Shown here piece by piece: positions 33,500 through 48,400 of a stretch of DNA of 64,000 bases. This DNA is from Limnomonas spitsbergensis (lineage: Eukaryota; Chlorophyta; Chlorophyceae; Chlamydomonadales). A program made the position numbers and the translations under genes. Where the stretch lies: assembly GCA_037349105.1 (NCBI GenBank), contig JAYJMM010000025.1:806001-870000 (forward strand). The letters are read 5' to 3'. The stretch's first letter is position 1; the number at the start of each line of letters is the position of its first letter. The notes beneath the pieces were generated by a model that saw only the letters and a program-made list of their open reading frames with translations, was not told the DNA's origin and did no database searches.

Positions 33500-36400
33500 A
33501 TGCAACAGCCCAACAACCAGCTGATAATGCAATCAATGCATGATCGATGTGAAATTAACCACATCACCGGGGCCGCTGATCTAGGCATCCACCCCGCCCG
33601 CGTCGCCCTCCGCCTGAAGCAAGAGGGATCTGCTGCCTTCATCGCAGGTGCGCTGTGAGGCACGCAACACCCTCAAGGTCCGTTCAATGGCTGTTGACTC
33701 CAGGGTCTTTCAGCTACACGACACGGGACAGGTTTATCCAGATTGCTATACCAATTGGCTGCACGATACGGCTCGATATGGCACAGGTCCAGCCAAATTA
33801 TGCTTCCAGATAGAGCATCCCATGCCCTTTTCCAGCCTCACATCATTAAGACTGGAACTCATGACCCTTGGTAGATGCATGGACATGATGTCAAGGATCC
33901 CTACTGGGCTTTCGCTATGTAGTATCGACCAGGAATCTATCAGGTATCTGGCTCGTATTGTTCCAGTATTGATCTTGTTTCAATCCGGTTTTGATGTGAT
34001 ATGGATCTGGCATGCATCTGGCATGCATCTGGCATGGATCTGGCATGGATCTGGCATGCATCTGACATGGTTATGGCATGGATCTGACATGGATCTGGCA
34101 TGGATCTGGCATGCATCTGACATGGATGTGTCATGGATCTGACATGGATCTGGCATGGATCTGGCATGGATCTGACATGGATCTGGCATGGATCTGACAT
34201 GGATCTGGCATGGATCTGGCATGCATCTGGCATGGATCTGGCATGCATCTGGCATGGATCTGACATGCATCTGGCATGCATCTGGCATGGATCTGACATG
34301 GATCTGGCATGGATCTGACATGGATCTGACATGCATCTGGCATGGATCTGGCATGGATCTGGCATGGATCTGATATGGATCTGGCATGGATCTGGCATGA
34401 ATCTGGCATGGTCTGCTTCGTATCCATTTGGTATCCACCTGATTTTCTCCACACTTCCATGCCTGTATCAGCCCACCCACCTCCCCCCCCTTGCTGCATG
34501 TAGGTCATCTGGAAGCTGCCGTGTCCGCCTTCACCTCAGCCATCAAAGCGTGTCCTCTCAATGACCCAGGCCTCATGGCTCAGCTCTATTCAAACAGGTA
34601 AGGCATCTTACAGCAGTGCAACGACACGGAAGGTCTCTGAAGTCAGCATTGGATGGCTGTCCTTGTGCCAGGGAGATTCTCTTGTTCAGTCTTTCGGGCC
34701 AGAAAACCAACTTTACCTGGCTGCCTCGCGGCTGTCTAGGGCCGAATTGGGACCAAGCCAACGGACATCGGACCAAGTATCACAGCTAGCCACACTAGGG
34801 GGCTCCTCATCTCATCTCATCTCATCTGAAACAGTTGGGCGCCCACGCAGCCGAATCTTCTTGTGCATGTACCAGAGGTGTAACGGCATTAACATGGACA
34901 CTGGCCTAGTTCCACCTAGGGGGAATCATCACACCTGACACGGGAAACGCTAGCCCCATGTCACACTTTTTCGTATCCTGTGTTTCGTTTTCTGTCTTGT
35001 CTAGGTTTCTGTCAGGGGTCGTTTTTTGCCTTCCTTGGCTTCTCCTGTCCTCTGCCCCCCTGCCCCTTAGTTTCGGTGGTTTGCTTGCATAGGCCCTACC
35101 TAAGTAAAGTGTGCTGAATCGTGCCATATCGTGGCACCATGGTAGCACAATCTGGCTGAACTTGTGCTGTATTGCGCCGTATCATGCTGTATCGTGCTAC
35201 CATGCTTGTCACAGGTCTGCAGTCCATGCCGAAGGTGATGCTTACACACAAGCCCTGGTGGATGGGCGCATCGCAGCTAAGCATGTGAGTGCCGCCCCAC
35301 ACCTACTCTTGCCCCACACAAGCAATCCTCCCCCTTCTCTGCCATTCCAGTCCTGTGTGATCTCCAAAGCTAACCTCAAGAACATGGTGCGTTGCTAAGT
35401 AGCTAGGTCAGCATGCAACTACAATATTGCAGCTGATATCACCCCCCTCACCCCTCCTTCTCACCCGCCTTAGGCCCCTACATGGCACACGAGATATGCT
35501 ATATCTGACACCTGATGTCACCCTCTCCCCTCCTTTCCCCCCTCCTCAGGCCCCCACATGCCCCCCTCCCCCCCCTCCTTTCCCCCCTCCTCAGGCCCCC
35601 ACATGCCCCCCTCCCCCCCCTCCTTTCCCCCCTCCTCAGGCCCCCACATGCCCCCCTCCCCCCCTCCTTTCCCCCCTCCTCAGGCCCCCACATGCCCCCC
35701 CCTCCCCCCCCTTCTTTTCCCCCTCCTCAGGCCCCCACATGCCCCCCTCCCCCCCCTCCTTTCCCCCCTCCTCAGGCCCCCACATGCCCCCCCCTCCCCC
35801 CCTTCTTTTCCCCCTCCTCAGGCCCCCACATGCCCCCCTCCCCCCCTCCTTTCCCCCCTCCTCAGGCCCCCACATGCCCCCCCCCTCCCCCCCTTCTTTT
35901 CCCCCTCCTCAGGCCCCCACATGGCACAAGACTTACATGCGGCAGGCCATCGCCCTGACATCGATGGAGCGGTACGAGGAGGCAGTACAAGTGCTGGATG
36001 CTGGCATCATGGCCTGCCTCAAGGCCACTCAGACTGCAACACCTGTTGCAACACCTGTTATAACACCTGTTGCAATGCCTGATGCAACACCAGCTGCAAC
36101 ACCAGCTGCAACAACCATAAACGCCCTTGAAGACATTGAGGAGATGCGCTCCGCCCGCGAGGCTGCCTGGGAGGCGGCCAGCGTGCGAGCTCGCAAGCGA
36201 CGCAGGCTGGAGGAAGAGAGGAAGGTGTCAGATCCAGTGGAAATGGCCCTGTCTATGTTAAGGGCATCTGGTGAGCGGGGAAGGAGAGATGACAGGGTGA
36301 CTGGTGGAAGAGCGGAAGCTGTCGGATCCAGTGGAAGGGCCCTCTCTTACTGTTTATGTTAAGGGCATTAGGTGGGCAGAGAAGGAGAGATGACAGGTGG

Positions 36401-39400
36401 ACTGGGAAAGAGCGGAAGCTGTCGGATCCAGTGGAAGGGCCCTCTCTTACTGTCTATGTTAAGGGCATTAGGTGGGCAGAGAAGGAGATATGACAGGTGG
36501 ACTGGGAAAGAGCGGAAGCTGTCGGATCCAGTGGAAGGGCCCTCTCTTACTGTCTATGTTAAGGGCATTAGGTGGGCAGAGAAGGAGATATGACAGGTGG
36601 ACTAGGAAAGAGCGGAAGCTGTCGGATCCAGTGGAAGGGCCCTCTCTTACTGTCTATGTTAAGGGCATTAGGTGGGCAGAGAAGGAGAGATGACAGGTGG
36701 ACTGGGAAAGAGCGGAAGCTGTCGGATCCAGTGGAAGGGCGTTGTCTATGTTAAGGGCATTAGGAGAGCGGGGAAAGGGTGGTGTGATATTGTATGGAGG
36801 CGAAGGAGGAGGAGTTTCCCGTGGAGATGGCCCTGTCTATGTTAAGGGGATTTGGTGAGTTAGAGAGAAGGGATGACAAAGTGACTAGAGGAAAAGGAGA
36901 AGGAGGAACAGCAGAAGATGTTGGATCCAGTGGAGAGGGCACTGTCTATGTGAAGGGGATCAGGTGAACAAGGGAGGAGGGGTGACAGGGTGACTGGAGT
37001 AGGAGGAGGAGGACGAGGAGGAAGTCGGATCATTTATGTTGTGCTGGCCCCTTTCCCTCCCGCAGGTCCACCCAGGAAGGCGGGTGGGGTCCCTGTCACT
37101 GTGGTCAGCGGGTTCCTGGGAGCCGGCAAGACCTGCCTCATGACTCATCTGCTGGCACATGTCAACAGCAGGACAGACGGATCACATGGGATAGGCAGTA
37201 CAAGTGAGACGAATGATGATAGCTTCATGCCTCCTGGCCGGAAGTATATGCTTTACCTGCAGTACAAGTTGTGCATGCTGTACCTGCGTTACAAGCTGTA
37301 CATGTTACACCTGCGTTACAAGCTGTACATGTTACACCAGCGTTACAAGCTGTACATGTTACACCTGCGTTACAAGCTGTACATGTTACACCTGCGTTAC
37401 AAGCTGTACATGTTACACCTGCGTCACAAGCTGTACATGTTACACCTGCGTTACAAGCTGTACATGTTACACCTGCGTTACAAGCTGTACATGTTACACC
37501 TGCGTTACAAGCTGCACCTGCTGTTCCTGCACTATTATGTTTTAACTGCTGTACATGCGTTACAAGCTGTAACTGTCTGATGTACTTGCGTTACAAGTTG
37601 TACATGCTGTCTCTGCAGTACATGATGTACTTTCATCACCTGATGTACACAACGCGCCTGCTTTACGTGCTGTACCCTCAGTGCCTGCAGATGGCTCTGC
37701 CAGGCCACCGGTGGTGGGGGTTCTTGTCAACGACCTGGCTGCTCTTAACATTGACGCACAACTTTTGACGCATGCTGCGAACAAGAGGCAGGGGCAGGTA
37801 GGGAGTGAACGTGTGTGTAGCCTAGTCTAGTGCTAAGCTGCTCTTAACATCAATGCACGGCTTTTGACGCATGCTGCGAACAAGAGGCAGGGGCAGGTAG
37901 GGAGTGAACGTGTGTGTAGCCTAGTCTAGTGCTAAGCTGCTCTCATCATCAATGCACAGCTTTTGACGCATGCTGCGAACAAGAGGCAGGGGCAGGTAGG
38001 GGGTGAAGTTGTGTGTAGCCTTGTCTAGTGCTAAGCTGCTCTCATCATCAATGCACAGCTTTTGACGCATGCTGCGAACAAGAGGCAGGGGCAGGTAGGG
38101 GGTGAATGTGTGTGTAGCCTAGTCTAGTGCTAAGCTGCTCTCATCATCAATGCACGGCTTTTGACGCATGCTGCGAACAAGAGGCAGGGGCAGGTAGGGA
38201 GTGAAGGTGTGTGTAGCCTTGTCTAGTGCTAAGCTGCTCTCATCATCAATGCACGGCTTTTGACGCATGCTGTGAACAAGAGGCAGGGGCAGGTAGGGGG
38301 TGAACGTGTGTGTAGCCTAGCCTAGTGCTAAGCTGCTCTCATCATCAATGCACGGCTTTTGACGCATGCTGCGAACAAGAGGCAGGGGCAGGTAGGGGGT
38401 GAAGGTGTGTGTAGCCTTGTCTAGTGCTAAGCTGCTCTCATCATCAATGCACAGCTTTTGACGCATGCTGCGAACAAGAGGCAGGGGCAGGTAGGGGGTG
38501 AAGGTGTGTGTAGCCTTGTCTAGTGCTAAGCTGCTCTCATCATCAATGCACAGCTTTTGACGCATGCTGTGAACAAGAGGCAGGGGCAGGTAGGGGGTGA
38601 AGGTGTGTGTAGCCTTGTCTAGTGCTAAGCTGCTCTCATCATCAATGCACAGCTTTTGACGCATGCTGCGAACAAGAGGCAGGGGCAGGTAGGGGGTGAA
38701 GGTGTGTGTAGCCTAGTCTAGTGCTAAGCTGCTCTCATCATCAATGCACAGCTTTTGACGCATGCTGCGAACAAGAGGCAGGGGCAGGTAGGGGGTGAAT
38801 GTGTGTGTAGCCTAGTCTAGTGCTAAGCTGCTCTCATCATCAATGCACGGCTTTTGACGCATGCTGCGAACAAGAGGCAGGGGCAGGTAGGGAGTGAAGG
38901 TGTGTGTAGCCTTGTCTAGTGCTAAGCTGCTCTCATCATCAATGCACGGCTTTTGACGCATGCTGTGAACAAGAGGCAGGGGCAGGTAGGGGGTGAACGT
39001 GTGTGTAGCCTAGCCTAGTGCTAAGCTGCTCTCATCATCAATGCACGGCTTTTGACGCATGCTGCGAACAAGAGGCAGGGGCAGGTAGGGGGTGAAGGTG
39101 TGTGTAGCCTTGTCTAGTGCTAAGCTGCTCTCATCATCAATGCACAGCTTTTGACGCATGCTGCGAACAAGAGGCAGGGGCAGGTAGGGGGTGAAGGTGT
39201 GTGTAGCCTTGTCTAGTGCTAAGCTGCTCTCATCATCAATGCACAGCTTTTGACGCATGCTGTGAACAAGAGGCAGGGGCAGGTAGGGGGTGAAGGTGTG
39301 TGTAGCCTTGTCTAGTGCTAAGCTGCTCTCATCATCAATGCACAGCTTTTGACGCATGCTGCGAACAAGAGGCAGGGGCAGGTAGGGGGTGAACGTGTGT

Positions 39401-42400
39401 GTAGCCTAGCCTAGTGCTAAGCTGCTCTCATCATCAATGCACGGCTTTTGACGCATGCTGCAAAACAAGAGGCAGGGGCAGGTAGGGGGTGAAGGTGTGT
39501 GTAGCCTTGTCTAGTGCTAAGCTGCTCTCATCATCAATGCACAGCTTTTGACGCATGCTGTGAACAAGAGGCAGGGGCAGGTAGGGGGTGAAGGTGTGTG
39601 TAGCCTAGTCTAGTGCTAAGCTGCTCTCATCATCAATGCACAGCTTTTGACGCATGCTGCGAACAAGAGGCAGGGGCAGGTAGGGGGTGAAGGTGTGTGT
39701 AGCCTAGCCTAGTGCTAAGCTGCTCTCATCATCAATGCACAGCTTTTGACGCATGCTGCGAACAAGAGGCAGGGGCAGGTAGGGGGTGAAGGTGTGTGTA
39801 GCCTAGTCTAGTGCTAAGCTGCTCTCATCATCAATGCACAGCTTTTGACGCATGCTGCGAACAAGAGGCAGGGGCAGGTAGGGGGTGAAGGTGTGTGTAG
39901 CCTTGTCTAGTGCTAAGCTGCTCTCATCATCAATGCACGGCTTTTGACGCATGCTGTGAACAAGAGGCAGGGGCAGGTAGGGGGTGGACGTGTGTGTAGC
40001 CTAGCCTAGTGCTAAGCTGCTCTCATCATCAATGCACAGCTTTTGACGCATGCTGCGAACAAGAGGCAGGGGCAGGTAGGGGGTGAAGGTGTGTGTAGCC
40101 TTGTCTAGTGCTAAGCTGCTCTCATCATCAATGCACGGCTTTTGACGCATGCTGCGAACAAGCGGCAGGGGCAGGTAGGGAGTGAAGGTGTGTGTAGCCT
40201 AGTCTAGTGCTAAGCTGCTCTCATCATCAATGCACAGCTTTTGACGCATGCTGCGAACAAGAGGCAGGGGCAGGTAGGGGGTGAAGGTGTGTGTAGCCTA
40301 GCCTAGTGCTAAGCTGCTCTCATCATCAATGCGCGGCTTTTGACGCATGCTGTGAACAAGAGGCAGGGGCAGGTAGGGGGTGAACGTGTGTGTAGCCTAG
40401 TCTAGTGCTAAGCTGCTCTCATCATCAATGCACAGCTTTTGACGCATGCTGCGAACAAGAGGCAGGGGCAGGTAGGGGGTGAAGTTGTGTGTAGCCTAGC
40501 CTAGTGCTAAGCTGCTCTCATCATCAATGCACAGCTTTTGACGCATGCTGCGAACAAGAGGCAGGGGCAGGTAGGGAGTGAAGGTGTGTGTAGCCTAGCC
40601 TAGTGCTAAGCTGCTCTCATCATCAATGCACAGCTTTTGACGCATGCTGCAAAACAAGAGGCAGGGGCAGGTAGGGGGTGAAGGTGTGTGTAGCCTTGTC
40701 TAGTGCTAAGCTGCTCTCATCATCAATGCACAGCTTTTGACGCATGCTGCGAACAAGAGGCAGGGGCAGGTAGGGGGTGAAGGTGTGTGTAGCCTTGTCT
40801 AGTGCTAAGCTGCTCTCATCATCAATGCACAGCTTTTGACGCATGCTGTGAACAAGAGGCAGGGGCAGGTAGGGGGTGAAGGTGTGTGTAGCCTTGTCTA
40901 GTGCTAAGCTGCTCTCATCATCAATGCACAGCTTTTGACGCATGCTGCGAACAAGAGGCAGGGGCAGGTAGGGGGTGAACGTGTGTGTAGCCTAGCCTAG
41001 TGCTAAGCTGCTCTCATCATCAATGCACGGCTTTTGACGCATGCTGCAAAACAAGAGGCAGGGGCAGGTAGGGGGTGAAGGTGTGTGTAGCCTTGTCTAG
41101 TGCTAAGCTGCTCTCATCATCAATGCACAGCTTTTGACGCATGCTGTGAACAAGAGGCAGGGGCAGGTAGGGGGTGAAGGTGTGTGTAGCCTAGTCTAGT
41201 GCTAAGCTGCTCTCATCATCTATGCACAGCTTTTGACGCATGCTGCGAACAAGAGGCAGGGGCAGGTAGGGGGTGAAGGTGTGTGTAGCCTAGCCTAGTG
41301 CTAAGCTGCTCTCATCATCAATGCACAGCTTTTGACGCATGCTGCGAACAAGAGGCAGGGGCAGGTAGGGGGTGAAGGTGTGTGTAGCCTAGTCTAGTGC
41401 TAAGCTGCTCTCATCATCAATGCACAGCTTTTGACGCATGCTGCGAACAAGAGGCAGGGGCAGGTAGGGGGTGAAGGTGTGTGTAGCCTTGTCTAGTGCT
41501 AAGCTGCTCTCATCATCAATGCACGGCTTTTGACGCATGCTGTGAACAAGAGGCAGGGGCAGGTAGGGGGTGGACGTGTGTGTAGCCTAGCCTAGTGCTA
41601 AGCTGCTCTCATCATCAATGCACAGCTTTTGACGCATGCTGCGAACAAGAGGCAGGGGCAGGTAGGGGGTGAAGGTGTGTGTAGCCTTGTCTAGTGCTAA
41701 GCTGCTCTCATCATCAATGCACGGCTTTTGACGCATGCTGCGAACAAGCGGCAGGGGCAGGTAGGGAGTGAAGGTGTGTGTAGCCTAGTCTAGTGCTAAG
41801 CTGCTCTCATCATCAATGCACAGCTTTTGACGCATGCTGCGAACAAGAGGCAGGGGCAGGTAGGGGGTGAAGGTGTGTGTAGCCTAGCCTAGTGCTAAGC
41901 TGCTCTCATCATCAATGCACGGCTTTTGACGCATGCTGTGAACAAGAGGCAGGGGCAGGTAGGGGGTGAACGTGTGTGTAGCCTAGTCTAGTGCTAAGCT
42001 GCTCTCATCATCAATGCACAGCTTTTGACGCATGCTGCGAACAAGAGGCAGGGGCAGGTAGGGGGTGAAGGTGTGTGTAGCCTAGCCTAGTGCTAAGCTG
42101 CTCTCATCATCAATGCACAGCTTTTGACGCATGCTGCGAACAAGAGGCAGGGGCAGGTAGGGAGTGAAGGTGTGTGTAGCCTAGCCTAGTGCTAAGCTGC
42201 TCTCATCATCAATGCACAGCTTTTGACGCATGCTGCAAAACAAGAGGCAGGGGCAGGTAGGGGGTGAAGGTGTGTGTAGCCTAGCCTAGTGCTAAGCTGC
42301 TCTCATCATCAATGCACAGCTTTTGACGCATGCTGCGAACAAGAGGCAGGGGCAGGTAGGGGGGGAAGGTGTGTGTAGCCTTGTCTAGTGCTAAGCTGCT

Positions 42401-45400
42401 CTCATCATCAATGCACAGCTTTTGACGCATGCTGCGAACAAGAGGCAGGGGCAGGTAGGGAGTGAACGTGTGTGTAACCTAGTCTAGTGCTAAGCTGCTC
42501 TCATCATCAATGCACAGCTTTTGACGCATGCTGTGAACAAGAGGCAGGGGCAGGTAGGGGGTGAAGGTGTGTGTAGCCTTGTCTAGTGCTAAGCTGCTCT
42601 CATCATCAATGCACGGCTTTTGACGCATGCTGCGAACAAGAGGCAGGGGCAGGTAGGGGGTGAAGGTGTGTGTAGCCTAGTCTAGTGCTAAGCTGCTCTC
42701 ATCATCAATGCACAGCTTTTGACGCATGCTGTGAACAAGAGGCAGGGGCAGGTAGGGAGTGAAGGTGTGTGTAGCCTAGTCTAGTGCTAAGCTGCTCTCA
42801 TCATCAATGCACAGCTTTTGACGCATGCTGCAAAACAAGAGGCAGGGGCAGGTAGGGGGTGAAGGTGTGTGTAGCCTTGTCTAGTGCTAAGCTGCTCTCA
42901 TCATCAATGCACAGCTTTTGACGCATGCTGTGAACAAGAGGCAGGGGCAGGTAGGGAGTGAAGGTGTGTGTAGCCTTGTCTAGTGCTAAGCTGCTCTCAT
43001 CATCAATGCACTGCTTTTGACGCATGCTGTGAACAAGAGGCAGGGGCAGGTAGGGAGTGAAGGTGTGTGTAGCCTAGCCTAGTGCTAAGCTGCTCTCATC
43101 ATCAATGCACAGCTTTTGACGCATGCTGCGAACAAGAGGCAGGGGCAGGTAGGGGGTGAAGGTGTGTGTAGCCTAGTCTAGTGCTAAGCTGCTCTTATCA
43201 TCAATGCACTGCTTTTGACGCATGCTGTGAACAAGAGGCAGGGGCAGGTAGGGAGTGAAGGTGTGTGTAGCCTAGCCTAGTGCTAAGCTGCTCTCATCAT
43301 CAATGCACAGCTTTTGACGCATGCTGCGAACAAGAGGCAGGGGCAGGTAGGGAGTGAACGTGTGTGTAGCCTAGTCTAGTGCTAAGCTGCTCTCATCATC
43401 AATGCACAGCTTTTGACGCATGCTGCGAACAAGAGGCAGGGGCAGGTAGGGGGGGAAGGTGTGTGTAGCCTTGTCTAGTGCTAAGCTGCTCTCATCATCA
43501 ATGCACAGCTTTTGACGCATGCTGCGAACAAGAGGCAGGGGCAGGTAGGGAGTGAACGTGTGTGTAACCTAGTCTAGTGCTAAGCTGCTCTCATCATCAA
43601 TGCACAGCTTTTGACGCATGCTGTGAACAAGAGGCAGGGGCAGGTAGGGGGTGAAGGTGTGTGTAGCCTTGTCTAGTGCTAAGCTGCTCTCATCATCAAT
43701 GCACGGCTTTTGACGCATGCTGCGAACAAGAGGCAGGGGCAGGTAGGGGGTGAAGGTGTGTGTAGCCTAGTCTAGTGCTAAGCTGCTCTCATCATCAATG
43801 CACAGCTTTTGACGCATGCTGTGAACAAGAGGCAGGGGCAGGTAGGGAGTGAAGGTGTGTGTAGCCTAGTCTAGTGCTAAGCTGCTCTCATCATCAATGC
43901 ACAGCTTTTGACGCATGCTGCAAAACAAGAGGCAGGGGCAGGTAGGGGGTGAAGGTGTGTGTAGCCTTGTCTAGTGCTAAGCTGCTCTCATCATCAATGC
44001 ACAGCTTTTGACGCATGCTGTGAACAAGAGGCAGGGGCAGGTAGGGAGTGAAGGTGTGTGTAGCCTTGTCTAGTGCTAAGCTGCTCTCATCATCAATGCA
44101 CTGCTTTTGACGCATGCTGTGAACAAGAGGCAGGGGCAGGTAGGGAGTGAAGGTGTGTGTAGCCTAGCCTAGTGCTAAGCTGCTCTCATCATCAATGCAC
44201 AGCTTTTGACGCATGCTGCGAACAAGAGGCAGGGGCAGGTAGGGGGTGAAGGTGTGTGTAGCCTAGTCTAGTGCTAAGCTGCTCTTATCATCAATGCACT
44301 GCTTTTGACGCATGCTGTGAACAAGAGGCAGGGGCAGGTAGGGAGTGAAGGTGTGTGTAGCCTAGCCTAGTGCTAAGCTGCTCTCATCATCAATGCACAG
44401 CTTTTGACGCATGCTGCGAACAAGAGGCAGGGGCAGGTAGGGAGTGAACGTGTGTGTAGCCTAGTCTAGTGCTAAGCTGCTCTCATCATCAATGCACAGC
44501 TTTTGACGCATGCTGCAAAACAAGAGGCAGGGGCAGGTAGGGGGTGAAGGTGTGTGTAGCCTAGCCTAGTGCTAAGCTGCTCTCATCATCAATGCACAGC
44601 TTTTGACGCATGCTGCGAACAAGAGGCAGGGGCAGGTAGGGGGTGAACGTGTGTGTAGCCTAGTCTAGTGCTAAGCTGCTCTCATCATCAATGCACGGCT
44701 TTTGACGCATGCTGTGAACAAGAGGCAGGGGCAGGTAGGGAGTGAACGTGTGTGTAGCCTAGTCTAGTGCTAAGCTGCTCTCATCATCAATGCACAGCTT
44801 TTGACGCATGCTGTGAACAAGAGGCAGGGGCAGGTAGGGGGTGAAGGTGTGTGTAGCCTAGCCTAGTGCTAAGCTGCTCTTATCATCAATGCACAGCTTT
44901 TGACGCATGCTGCGAACAAGAGGCAGGGGCAGGTAGGGAGTGAACGTGTGTGTAGCCTAGTCTAGTGCTAAGCTGCTCTCATCATCAATGCACAGCTTTT
45001 GACGCATGCTGCGAACAAGAGGCAGGGGCAGGTAGGGGGTGAAGGTGTGTGTAGCCTTGTCTAGTGCTAAGCTGCTCTCATCATCAATGCACGGCTTTTG
45101 ACGCATGCTGCGAACAAGAGGCAGGGGCAGGTAGGGAGTGAAGGTGTGTGTAGCCTAGCCTAGTGCTAAGCTGCTCTCATCATCAATGCACAGCTTTTGA
45201 CGCATGCTGCAAAACAAGAGGCAGGGGCAGGTAGGGGGTGAACGTGTGTGTAGCCTAGCCTAGTGCTAAGCTGCTCTCATCATCAATGCACAGCTTTTGA
45301 CGCATGCTGCGAACAAGAGGCAGGGGCAGGTAGGGGGGGAAGGTGTGTGTAGCCTTGTCTAGTGCTAAGCTGCTCTCATCATCAATGCACAGCTTTTGAC

Positions 45401-48400
45401 GCATGCTGCGAACAAGAGGCAGGGGCAGGTAGGGGGTGAAGGTGTGTGTAGCCTAGTCTAGTGCTAAGCTGCTCTCATCATCAATGCACAGCTTTTGACG
45501 CATGCTGTGAACAAGAGGCAGGGGCAGGTAGGGGGTGAAGGTGTGTGTAGCCTTGTCTAGTGCTAAGCTGCTCTCATCATCAATGCACAGCTTTTGACGC
45601 ATGCTGCGAACAAGAGGCAGGGGCAGGTAGGGGGTGAAGGTGTGTGTAGCCTAGTCTAGTGCTAAGCTGCTCTCATCATCAATGCACAGCTTTTGACGCA
45701 TGCTGCGAACAAGAGGCAGGGGCAGGTAGGGAGTGAAGGTGTGTGTAGCCTAGTCTAGTGCTAAGCTGCTCTCATCATCAATGCACAGCTTTTGACGCAT
45801 GCTGCGAACAAGAGGCAGGGGCAGGTAGGGAGTGAACGTGTGTGTAGCCTAGTCTAGTGCTAAGCTGCTCTCATCATCAATGCACCGCTTTTGACGCATG
45901 CTGCAAAACAAGAGGCAAGGGCAGGTAGGGGGTGAAGTTGTGTGTAGCCTTGTCTAGTGCTAAGCTGCTCTCATCATCAATGCACAGCTTTTGACGCATG
46001 CTGTGAACAAGAGGCAGGGGCAGGTAGGGAGTGAAGGTGTGTGTAGCCTTGTCTAGTGCTAAGCTGCTCTCATCATCAATGCACTGCTTTTGACGCATGC
46101 TGTGAACAAGAGGCAGGGGCAGGTAGGGAGTGAAGGTGTGTGTAGCCTAGCCTAGTGCTAAGCTGCTCTCATCATCAATGCACAGCTTTTGACGCATGCT
46201 GTGAACAAGAGGCAGGGGCAGGTAGGGGGTGAAGGTGTGTGTAGCCTAGCCTAGTGCTAAGCTGCTCTTATCATCAATGCACAGCTTTTGACGCATGCTG
46301 CGAACAAGAGGCAGGGGCAGGTAGGGAGTGAACGTGTGTGTAGCCTAGTCTAGTGCTAAGCTGCTCTCATCATCAATGCACAGCTTTTGACGCATGCTGC
46401 GAACAAGAGGCAGGGGCAGGTAGGGGGTGAAGGTGTGTGTAGCCTTGTCTAGTGCTAAGCTGCTCTCATCATCAATGCACGGCTTTTGACGCATGCTGCG
46501 AACAAGAGGCAGGGGCAGGTAGGGAGTGAAGGTGTGTGTAGCCTAGCCTAGTGCTAAGCTGCTCTCATCATCAATGCACAGCTTTTGACGCATGCTGCAA
46601 AACAAGAGGCAGGGGCAGGTAGGGGGTGAACGTGTGTGTAGCCTAGCCTAGTGCTAAGCTGCTCTCATCATCAATGCACAGCTTTTGACGCATGCTGCGA
46701 ACAAGAGGCAGGGGCAGGTAGGGGGGGAAGGTGTATGTAGCCTTGTCTAGTGCTAAGCTGCTCTCATCATCAATGCACAGCTTTTGACGCATGCTGCGAA
46801 CAAGAGGCAGGGGCAGGTAGGGGGTGAAGGTGTGTGTAGCCTAGTCTAGTGCTAAGCTGCTCTCATCATCAATGCACAGCTTTTGACGCATGCTGTGAAC
46901 AAGAGGCAGGGGCAGGTAGGGGGTGAAGGTGTGTGTAGCCTTGTCTAGTGCTAAGCTGCTCTCATCATCAATGCACAGCTTTTGACGCATGCTGTGAACA
47001 AGAGGCAGGGGCAGGTAGGGAGTGAAGGTGTGTGTAGCCTAGCCTAGTGCTAAGCTGCTCTCATCATCAATGCACAGCTTTTGACGCATGCTGTGAACAA
47101 GAGGCAGGGGCAGGTAGGGGGTGAAGGTGTGTGTAGCCTAGCCTAGTGCTAAGCTGCTCTTATCATCAATGCACAGCTTTTGACGCATGCTGCGAACAAG
47201 AGGCAGGGGCAGGTAGGGAGTGAACGTGTGTGTAGCCTAGTCTAGTGCTAAGCTGCTCTCATCATCAATGCACAGCTTTTGACGCATGCTGCGAACAAGA
47301 GGCAGGGGCAGGTAGGGGGTGAAGGTGTGTGTAGCCTTGTCTAGTGCTAAGCTGCTCTCATCATCAATGCACGGCTTTTGACGCATGCTGCGAACAAGAG
47401 GCAGGGGCAGGTAGGGAGTGAAGGTGTGTGTAGCCTAGCCTAGTGCTAAGCTGCTCTCATCATCAATGCACAGCTTTTGACGCATGCTGCAAAACAAGAG
47501 GCAGGGGCAGGTAGGGGGTGAACGTGTGTGTAGCCTAGCCTAGTGCTAAGCTGCTCTCATCATCAATGCACAGCTTTTGACGCATGCTGCGAACAAGAGG
47601 CAGGGGCAGGTAGGGGGGGAAGGTGTATGTAGCCTTGTCTAGTGCTAAGCTGCTCTCATCATCAATGCACAGCTTTTGACGCATGCTGCGAACAAGAGGC
47701 AGGGGCAGGTAGGGGGTGAAGGTGTGTGTAGCCTAGTCTAGTGCTAAGCTGCTCTCATCATCAATGCACAGCTTTTGACGCATGCTGTGAACAAGAGGCA
47801 GGGGCAGGTAGGGGGTGAAGGTGTGTGTAGCCTTGTCTAGTGCTAAGCTGCTCTCATCATCAATGCACAGCTTTTGACGCATGCTGCGAACAAGAGGCAG
47901 GGGCAGGTAGGGGGTGAAGGTGTGTGTAGCCTAGTCTAGTGCTAAGCTGCTCTCATCATCAATGCACAGCTTTTGACGCATGCTGCGAACAAGAGGCAGG
48001 GGCAGGTAGGGAGTGAAGGTGTGTGTAGCCTAGTCTAGTGCTAAGCTGCTCTCATCATCAATGCACAGCTTTTGACGCATGCTGCGAACAAGAGGCAGGG
48101 GCAGGTAGGGAGTGAACGTGTGTGTAGCCTAGTCTAGTGCTAAGCTGCTCTCATCATCAATGCACAGCTTTTGACGCATGCTGCAAAACAAGAGGCAAGG
48201 GCAGGTAGGGGGTGAAGTTGTGTGTAGCCTTGTCTAGTGCTAAGCTGCTCTCATCATCAATGCACAGCTTTTGACGCATGCTGTGAACAAGAGGCAGGGG
48301 CAGGTAGGGAGTGAAGGTGTGTGTAGCCTTGTCTAGTGCTAAGCTGCTCTCATCATCAATGCACTGCTTTTGACGCATGCTGTGAACAAGAGGCAGGGGC

